Source of the DNA: Buddleja alternifolia
Taxonomy: Eukaryota > Streptophyta > Magnoliopsida > Lamiales > Scrophulariaceae
DNA length: 64,000 nt
NCBI GenBank assembly: GCA_019426215.1
Contig: CM033394.1
Span: 43,584,423 to 43,648,422, forward strand
Reading direction: 5' to 3'
The notes below the pieces were generated by a model. The model did no database searches. It saw only the letters and a program-made list of their open reading frames with translations, and was not told the DNA's origin. Positions within the stretch are counted from its first letter, which is position 1, and every line of letters starts with the position of its first letter. The translations under genes were made by a program, and so were the position numbers. Shown here one piece after another: positions 57,058 to 64,000 of the stretch.

Positions 57058-57783
57058 CTATATAGAGAATGATGTGAAAAAAGTACAAATTACCAAGACC
57101 CATAAGTTCTAGGAGTGGCCAAAAAATTACTCTTCAGTGTGCTTGATGAAAAATGATGTAGAAAAAAAGGTACAACCACTAACAAGGCGTACGAAGGGGA
57201 AGCCCAATAATGGAAATAATAGGGAAATGGCCATTACTTCGTAGGACATGCGTACTAATCATCTTTACATCCATTATAGCTACTATGAGTGTACCAATTA
57301 AATAGTACAGGGTACTTAAATCCAAGAAGAATTAAGTAATAACTCTAAAAAGCAAAATTATCAAATCAATCCCGTAACTTACTCTTAATTTCATTGTGGT
57401 CCTGTTGAAACTTCAGTATCAGTCCCACAAGTTTTTAATTGCTGCTAATTACATCTCGTTATTTTCCCAAATTTGACTTGTAAGCCAATTAATGTTGCTC
57501 CGGCAAAAATTGACGTTCGAAAAAAATGATATGTAAAATATACATTAATATACGATACATTTGGAGAAACATGATTCAAGAGTTTCATCGGATATTCTAC
57601 CCCGAATATGTGCCCTATCCATTTTCCTACAATTGTCCCAAAAAATATCCACCCAGATATACAATTTAGCTTTTGTAATGAGTATTCTTTTCGCGAACGT
57701 CAATTTTTGCTTAAGCACTTCAACTGGGAAGTAAGGGAATGAAATTGGCATGAGTTGAAATAAATTGATGGATCTAAGTTAAC

Positions 57784-57981
57784 TTAGGAAAAACTCTCTC
57801 TCTCTCTCAAAAAGCCTAGCCGTCTTTTTTTACTTTTTTTCTCTGTCGATGATGGCTTGGTGAAGCAACCGTCTCCATTACTACTGTTGTCATCATCATC
57901 GTCGGCGGGATAGGATTGAAGATATGGAGATGGATATAACGAGACAAAGAATGATCGACGAGATGAAGACGAGCTATACAT
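57784..57981 (-). CDS. small Ser/Asp-rich ORF, uncertain
   Basis: A 65-codon frame from 57981 starts MYSSSSSRRSFFVSLYPSP. It contains an acidic DDDDD stretch, a basic KKSKKRR cluster, and a tail encoded by a GA/CT microsatellite (57793-57808). The composition is plausible for a disordered protein, but it has no family match I know, and nothing marks it as expressed. It may be chance. Confidence 0.2.
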   Translation of the reverse strand: MYSSSSSRRSFFVSLYPSPYLQSYPADDDDDNSSNGDGCFTKPSSTEKKSKKRRLGFLRERESFS

Positions 57982-57989
57982 TAGTTTTA

Positions 57990-58795
57990 ATATAGCTTTT
58001 TACTTTTATATTTTGTCTTCTCTCTCATATGGGAGTTTATTTTCTCTGTCGAATGAGAGTTTCGTCTCTATTGAATAACAATGTGGTATTTTGTACAAGA
58101 GTTTTTTTGTGTTCGTTTGTTATTCCTTAATATTTGTTATCTTGAATAATCTTGATATAGAGACAGTTTAAGTTGTGATCTTTTCCTTTTTGATAGAATA
58201 ATTTTCATTGCATCAGAAATAAAGGTTCACATCATCCACTCCCCATGGCTATCAAAAATAGTTTAAGTTGTGATCTTATGTTGTAAATTTTTATTGAATG
58301 AAATAATATGATCCACTTTTTTTTGAAAAAAAAGAAAGAAAATTTGATGGACCAAATTGACTAATTGAGTGCAAATGGAATCAAAACACAACTAATGGTA
58401 AATTATAGGACCAATCTGTACTTTTGCCTACTTAATAATAAGTAATAACTAACGAACAAACACAATAGCTATTAATTTTTCCACCCAACTTTAGATTAAT
58501 GCCCTCACACATAATTTGCCAACTTACAATTAATTTTACTATACAAAAAGAACTAAATTGCAATAAATACAAACCCCACCCCACCCCACCCCCACCCCCT
58601 CACCCCCCCACCCCCAACCCCAACCCACCATGTGGGCCCTAACCACGGGCTTAAGCATTATTAAAGTTAGGCCCACATACTCAGCCCACACACCCACAAA
58701 ACTAGCTAAACTCTAAAACCCCAAACAGAAAATAATAATAAAAATATATAGGAAAATACAACTTTGAATAATATAAAAAGGGCTCAAATGTCATT
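57990..58795. other. 3' flank of the aspartic protease gene
   Basis: AT-rich, with a C/A-rich run at 58573-58640 (repeats of CCCCA) that lies in or near the 3' UTR. No gene seen. Confidence 0.4.
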
Positions 58796-60268
58796 TCAGC
58801 ATTTCTTGGGTGAGAATCCAATAACAGAATTAGCTAGGTCATAACTGACACGTGTCCCCTGTTGCTGAACATTCCCTATAATCCCAAGCGAAGACGACGT
58901 CGGCGCGAACGCGAAACAGAACGTCCCAGACGAATCAACCGGTATCAGGTAATTCTTAGCCGGTAACCCCAACTCCTTACCGTTCGAGAAGTGAAACGAC
59001 ACCGTCGGCACCTCCACACTCTTCCTCGAACTCAAATCATAACACGTATCGAACAAAGCGACGCCGTTAGTTAACGGCAAGTCCTTCGCCCCCTTCTTGA
59101 ACGCATCCCGCATCGAATTATAAGCCTCCGTTTGCAACCTCGTAACGGCCGTCCCGGAATCCACAATAACCCCACCCTCGCCGTTATCATTTAACTGAAA
59201 AGTTGACGGCGGCACCGTCAACACTTCTCCTGCAACGCTAACACCACTCAAATCGACGTAGTAAAAAGTGTCCATTTTCGAGTTCCGGAGTAACGGAGCC
59301 GTCACGGAGTCAACCGGCGCCGCGGAGCCGAACTCGAGAGTCGACGCCGAGTCGGAGTCCCTATCAACAAGGCAGTACGAAAACGACGAAGCGTTTATTT
59401 GCGACGGAAATGACAGCGCGCCGCCGCCTAAGCCGATTAAGCCGGCGGCTCCGACGAATAACCCCTCATTATTGTGTCCGCAGCCAATGGCGACATTGTT
59501 AACGGCAGCCGAGCCGCCGAAGGTGATGGTTTCGGTGACGAAATCGCCGACGGTGTAAGATCCGTCGCCGTAGGAGACTTCGTAGAGACACGTGTCGTTG
59601 CGGCATTCGGACACGTCGAGAGACTTGCATTGGTGAGCGTCGCAGGTGAGGGGGGTGAAGGAAGAGGATAGGGTCGGGTTGAAGATCGGGTCGGCCTGCT
59701 GGTAACAGTCTGCGCAGGGTGCGCATTGCACCCAGCTGACGTCACTCCCCGTGTCGAGCACCATGTACGCTTGACTCGGCGGGTGACCGATTCCGACTCG
59801 GCTGAAGTACTCACCGCTTCCTTGACTCGTTCCGGATATTACTGGAGCTTCGAGTTTTTCCTCCTCCAGATTACTATCACCAGTTTCTTCTAACGGCGTT
59901 AGATCTGATTTCGTTATGCCGAGACTCGCCAGATCTAGCCGAGTTTGAATCGCTTTGACTCGGAGCGAGTCGCGGCCGAGTCGAGCTAGCGTTAGGGATT
60001 TGTAGTCGATTTCCGACGCTCCGCGGACGGACAATCGAGAATGTAGGTGAAAAGTGAGGGGTGAATTGGGGGAGTTTTGGTGTTGTACTTCGTGCTCTGA
60101 GAGTGGTACGTTCTTCTGTGTGTTGAGTGAGAATATTTGTTCAGTTCTTGATAGTGCTGCAGAAACATCGAGAATTGTTGTTGTTGTTGTTGTTGGGAGT
60201 GTTCTTGACAGCACTGAAGAAGCGCCAATGGAGAGAATTATGAGAGTTAAGATGATGTTTTTCTCCAT
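58796..60268 (-). CDS. secreted pepsin-type aspartic protease, ASPG1-like
   Basis: An intronless 490-residue A1 aspartic protease, most like Arabidopsis ASPG1 (aspartic protease in guard cell 1, linked to drought response and seed germination). Residues 1-21 form a signal peptide (MEKNIILTLIILSIGASSVLS); residues 22 to about 140 look like a propeptide containing FHLHSRLS and RLGRDSLRVK. The catalytic motifs are DTGSD at 172-176 and DSGTA at 370-374, and the flap tyrosine is in YGDGS at 233-237. The cysteine-rich segment around 182-227 is typical of the nepenthesin/CDR1 class, and the protein ends IIGNVQQQGTRVSYDLANS then GFSPKKC. All key residues are intact and the length fits the family. The GC-richer coding region contrasts with its AT-rich flanks. 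Several long frames on the other strand are shadows. The CND41-like class is the alternative. Confidence 0.95.
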   Translation of the reverse strand: MEKNIILTLIILSIGASSVLSRTLPTTTTTTILDVSAALSRTEQIFSLNTQKNVPLSEHEVQHQNSPNSPLTFHLHSRLSVRGASEIDYKSLTLARLGRDSLRVKAIQTRLDLASLGITKSDLTPLEETGDSNLEEEKLEAPVISGTSQGSGEYFSRVGIGHPPSQAYMVLDTGSDVSWVQCAPCADCYQQADPIFNPTLSSSFTPLTCDAHQCKSLDVSECRNDTCLYEVSYGDGSYTVGDFVTETITFGGSAAVNNVAIGCGHNNEGLFVGAAGLIGLGGGALSFPSQINASSFSYCLVDRDSDSASTLEFGSAAPVDSVTAPLLRNSKMDTFYYVDLSGVSVAGEVLTVPPSTFQLNDNGEGGVIVDSGTAVTRLQTEAYNSMRDAFKKGAKDLPLTNGVALFDTCYDLSSRKSVEVPTVSFHFSNGKELGLPAKNYLIPVDSSGTFCFAFAPTSSSLGIIGNVQQQGTRVSYDLANSVIGFSPKKC

Positions 60269-60310
60269 TTTTGGGTGTGTTGAATGGATGTGAAGCTGCT
60301 GGGTTTGTAA

Positions 60311-60317
60311 TTATATA
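60311..60317 (-). promoter_or_regulatory. putative TATA box of the aspartic protease gene
   Basis: TATATAA on the minus strand, about 45 bp before the start codon, which would imply a very short 5' UTR. A GA/TC-rich tract at 60328-60366 lies just upstream. An alternative, more distal start cannot be excluded. Confidence 0.45.
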
Positions 60318-60880
60318 GATGGATAGATAGATATAGAGAGAGAGAGAAGAGAGAGAGAGAGGGAGAGGGGGGGTCACGCATGAGTGGTTGTAGAGGGAGA
60401 CAAAGAAAGGGAGAAGCTTTGAATGTGGGGGGTGTTGGGGTTTTAATGTTTTGTTCTAAATAATTTGTTAGATTTTTTTGATAACAATAATTTGTTAGAT
60501 TTACTATAGTATTAGTTACACTTGCTTTGCATGAGCGTCGTGATTAGTGTCTGTGTCATGAAAAGAGCATTGAGTTTTGATTGGTAATATTTTCAATGCA
60601 GATTATTTATTCTAAATCGTCTTTCATTTTCTGTTCCAACTACGTATATGTTATATGCATGTTAAATTCTATCTTAAATACACAAATGATATAATTTTTT
60701 ATATATTTTACATGCATAAAAGTAGTAGGGATAGGAAATTTAACACAATTTGAGATAGAAGAGCTTGATTGATCTACTTGAGGGCTTCCGAGTAATCTCC
60801 AAATCATATGTATAGATTTATATGTTGAGGGTCTACCATCATATATACATGTAATGATGGTGGAACTCATCTCGAGAGGA

Positions 60881-61027
60881 CAATTCTATATCAGATCGAG
60901 TGCAATGGTCCGAACATGTATTATGTGTTCATCTCTTTCACAAAAGAATGAATATCATACACACTATACATTATTGGAGGAGATAAATAGAGACAAAAAC
61001 TATTAAATTTGGTCTAGCACAAATTTT
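60881..61027 (-). mobile_element. MITE of the TTTATGTTAGAC family, inverted copy
   Basis: On the minus strand it begins AAATTTGTGCTAGACCAAAT and contains a GTGTGTATGATATTCATTC-like core. It is more diverged than the copies at 15342 and 61816. Confidence 0.45.
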
Positions 61028-61582
61028 TGCCGGGAGGGACCCTAGTTCCCGTGAGCTCTAAGTATCACCCAGTTTTGTTTATTAGTGCTAAATTTCTTTG
61101 TATTAAAGTGTGATTTGATTTGTTTTGATTAAAGCTTTTGAGCAGTGATTAAGGAGCTTTTGTTGTGTTGTTGAGCACATTTAGGCGGATTGGTGAGTGG
61201 GGATGGGGGCCTACATGTGGGTCAAAAGATGGGGCTTGGAATTATTGTGATCATCCCTAGATGAGATGACTACTTTTGCTTTCTCATTTTTTAATTTTTG
61301 TAATCTTTATTAAATTATTCCAACAGGTTATGTCACGGGTATTACTATGGTGCCCAGTGTTGTTCTCGGTGCATTTATCACTATTTATTTATAAAATGAG
61401 GGTGATTTTCATCACCCATTACTCGGAAAGAAACCACCCCCAACCCTTCAATGTGTAGGTATGGTTGCTCCCCTTGCACCATAGTATTTTCCTTATGTTA
61501 CCTACTTGGAATTGTGAACAAAACGCGTGAAAATGTCAATATTTCATTTTACGACAACTCATGTTGTTTGTCAAGATCATCA

Positions 61583-61770
61583 GAGACGGAGCCATGAATA
61601 CAAGATTAGGGGGGTGAATGCAAAATAAAAGGGGCAAAATGAATATTTTTAGATTTTGGTATGGGCAAAATTTTAAATTTTAAAAATGGTACGGTAGAAA
61701 ATGTAATTTTACAAAGTTGTGGGGGTGCCTCCACCAGGCCCCCACCCTCCCGCGGCTCCGTCCTCAAATG
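61583..61770. mobile_element. hAT-like MITE with GAGACGGAGC ends
   Basis: The left end GAGACGGAGCCA pairs with the reverse strand of GGCTCCGTCCTC at about 61755-61766. The inner layout (GGGGGTG, a GCAAAAT-type stretch, GGTGCCTCCACCAGGCCCCC) resembles the copy at 7695-7864. Confidence 0.5.
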
Positions 61771-61815
61771 TCGTATAACTCCAAATAATACGCAAGTGGT
61801 AGCATGGATGTGGAA

Positions 61816-61965
61816 AATTTATGTTAGTCTAAATTCAATGGTTTTAGTGTCTATCTCTCACACACAATAAGGTACATTGTGTGCAATCCTCATACATACT
61901 TGTGTGAAAGAAATAGATACCGTATACATACTCGGATCATTGAATTCGTTCTGACATGGAATTAC
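61816..61965 (+). mobile_element. MITE of the TTTATGTTAGAC family, copy 3
   Basis: It begins AATTTATGTTAGTCTAAATT and ends TTCTGACATGGAATTA, with the core CTCACACACAATAAG and ACTTGTGTGAAAGAAATAGA. Confidence 0.65.
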
Positions 61966-62462
61966 TCGCATGAATATTGTGATTCAAGTAATTCTTTGTC
62001 ATTTGTTTAGTACGTGTAAACTTTAGACTGACTGTTCTGAAAATTGAATACGTGAACCTATTCACTGCATAGATAATTATAATTATTATGTATAAGACTT
62101 GTTGAAGACTGCTCTATGATTGGGTTTGATGTGCGTGTGAAATGGGAGGCAAAATAGTGGAAACTAAGCATGAATTGTAAGCCTGAGATCAAACATGTTC
62201 TCTTTGTTTCTTATCATTGTGCAGAGGACTTTATGCTTGTGAGCATTGGTGATTGGTCAAAAGGTTGAATAATAAGTGTAATTAGTGAAACCCTAATTAG
62301 GCCTTAGTCACAAGATCATAATGGTTTGGATGTGAGTCTCATCAAAGTATATGAATATTTACTTATTCTCATTTGATTATACTCGTCATTTTATTGTAGA
62401 TTGTTATTGAAATCTTATCAAAGTAGGAGTGTTTTTTTATATTCTCATTTGATTATAGAAAG

Positions 62463-62607
62463 GAAAATTCTATGCTGGACCAAGACCATTGGTCTCGGTT
62501 CAGCTTTGGCCGTTAGATCAACAAAAGGAGGGATTAAATTGCTAAATAATCCCCTATTGATGATCCAACGGCCAAAGTTGGATCGAGACCAATCATAGAA
62601 TGGCCCT
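62463..62607. mobile_element. foldback MITE
   Basis: The left arm (TTCTATGCTGGACC, ATTGGTCTCGGTTCAGCTTT, GGCCGTTAGATCA) pairs with the reverse strand of the right arm (TTCTATGATTGGTCTCGATC, then TTTGGCCGTTGGATCA). It is an almost complete 145-bp hairpin, non-coding. Confidence 0.75.
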
Positions 62608-62849
62608 ACTATTAATTGTTAAGAGACTGATTACTGATTAGTGATTATTAATTTATTATACTTATCGTTGCTTTTGGCATCAATAATGTAACTTTATGTG
62701 CTTACTCAAAGGGGGAAAAAGGAAAAGAAACATAGCAATGGTCTTTATGATCTGACCTAAGTAGAGCTGGCAATTGCGAAATTCTAATCCAAATTTAAAC
62801 GGGTTTCATCCAATTAAATGCTAATGGGTAAACACAATAACTCATTCAA

Positions 62850-63375
62850 ACTTTTTTGCATTTTTATATATATTTTTATTTAAACTTTTTTGTTATACAC
62901 TTTTCTATCTGAACGACATTGGGTTTTACAAAATTTAATATTTTACATTTTTTGGTGGAATAGGTGAAATATTCTGCTCAGATTGTGTCACATGCATCAC
63001 ATGTGACCCTTTTAAGGGTAAAAATAACATGTTTATTAGTTGAAATGATATTTTCTAGCAGTTTCACTATTTTGAATTGTAATATTCAAAATATCATTTC
63101 AACTTAAAAGGGTAAAAATAGTGAACCACAAGGGCCATAAAATGTCATTTTTATCCTTAAAAAGTCATATGCAATATGTAATGGAATCTTGACGAAGATT
63201 CAGCCGGGAAATGCTTTAAATATAAAATTTTATAAAAACCCAATTAGTTGAGATAAGAAAGTGAAACAAAAAGAAGTTTATATAAAAAGTGTAAAAATCA
63301 GTGTAGTTCAAATAAGAAAGTGAAAAAAATAAGTTTATAGAAAAAAGTGTAGAAGCGCAAAGAGTTGAGATAATT
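62850..63375. mobile_element. inverted-repeat element
   Basis: Sequence at 62855-62950 (AAACTTTTTTGTTATACACT, then GGGTTTTACAAAATTTAATA) is inverted at about 63215-63300. The right side holds two tandem units with ATAAGAAAGTGAAA. A central hairpin pairs GTTGAAATGATATTTT (63039) with AAAATATCATTTCAAC (63087). It is non-coding. Confidence 0.5.
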
Positions 63376-63439
63376 AAGTTACTATTTTACACCTCTGTTA
63401 TTTAAAGTTTAAGCCAATCTCATATAAATCTCATTCATA

Positions 63440-64000
63440 TCTTGTTAGGTTGGCTTAGAGAAGGATCTCGCAATGAATAAAGAGCAATAAATAATGAACA
63501 AGATGATTTGGATATCGATGTGTAACAAAAATGTTTAATGGCTTTATGATAAATTTGCGTACCCCCGGCTTGGGCTAGGGCGTGGTACGTGTCGAATGCA
63601 CCAAAATATAATTGTTGTTCTCACAAGAATCTGTAGTACTCGTAAGTCCAGGTCGAACCCTAGAGACTGATTGATCAAATAACAAAGGGGGTTTTGAAGA
63701 TTTAATTAACTAAAATTGTAGAAAATAAATGCTTGAAAATTCAATTAATGGAAAATACGATTCAAGATAAATTCAACCCTTAATTCACACATTGATCATA
63801 GACACCTAAATTACTATTCACTCATTGATTACTTAGCCAAGAATCTAAATAACCAGCTATCTAGATCCCTATAATCTTCCTTATATCATTAATCAAAGCC
63901 CAGCACCCGATTAAATTCTTATTATTAACTGAGTCGGTATTAAGCAATCCTAATCAAATTAATAACAACATAACGAATTAGAAGCGACTAAGGATAAACA
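63440..64000. other. possible edge of a retrotransposon
   Basis: The style here (GTCCAGGTCGAACCCTAGAG near 63648, then a long AT-rich tract with scattered GCCCAGCACCCG) resembles untranslated or LTR regions of large plant retrotransposons. The window ends before a partner repeat could be seen. Confidence 0.25.

Noticed and set aside
59268..60293. Several long frames opposite and in other frames of the aspartic protease (for example 59437-59814 minus and 59268-59558 plus)
   Set aside because: They arise from the GC-rich codon use of the real gene and match no family.

Overview
This window is nuclear DNA from a flowering plant, most likely a eudicot. It is AT-rich and gene-poor, its genes carry GT-AG introns, and it is crowded with plant-type transposable elements (Ty1/copia, MULE-like, hAT-like, PIF/Harbinger-like, tRNA-derived SINEs). 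I could not fix the species from the sequence.

Three protein-coding genes are well supported, all on the minus strand. (1) 489-8796 is an 11-exon TGA-type bZIP transcription factor, closest to PERIANTHIA (PAN); the exon phases close exactly to 479 codons plus stop. (2) 34501-41302 is a 7-exon choline-transporter-like (SLC44/CTL, yeast PNS1-like) membrane protein of 495 residues. (3) 58796-60268 is an intronless, secreted A1-family aspartic protease of 490 residues, resembling Arabidopsis ASPG1. They look like independent genes separated by repeats, not a co-regulated cluster.

Layout. 0-9 kb: the PAN-like gene, whose 3.3 kb intron 8 contains a 2 kb element with long inverted repeats. 9-22 kb: repeat land, with a MULE-like element flanked by a 9-bp target duplication, a 1.18 kb tandem duplication, further inverted-repeat elements, and a solo LTR inserted near the end of one of them. 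22.5-29.7 kb: a decayed Ty1/copia retrotransposon on the minus strand with both LTRs, several stops and frameshifts, and lost catalytic residues. 29.7-34.4 kb: MITEs and an RNase H-like remnant. 34.5-41.3 kb: the CTL gene; its 2.4 kb intron 6 holds a 1.4 kb MULE-like element whose long terminal repeats are built from smaller palindromes. 41.6-48 kb: a tandem segmental duplication whose second copy alone has gained two SINEs and two MITEs. 49-53 kb: dispersed repeats and an unidentified broken reading frame. 53.3-57.1 kb: a complete non-autonomous LTR retrotransposon containing a nested hAT-like element, which in turn contains a probable mitochondrial DNA insert. 57.8-60.3 kb: the aspartic protease. 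60.9-64 kb: MITEs and a possible edge of another retrotransposon.

Gene models come from visual translation, splice-site inspection and remembered family sequences. Element boundaries come from matching inverted or direct repeats and target duplications by eye. No database search was run.
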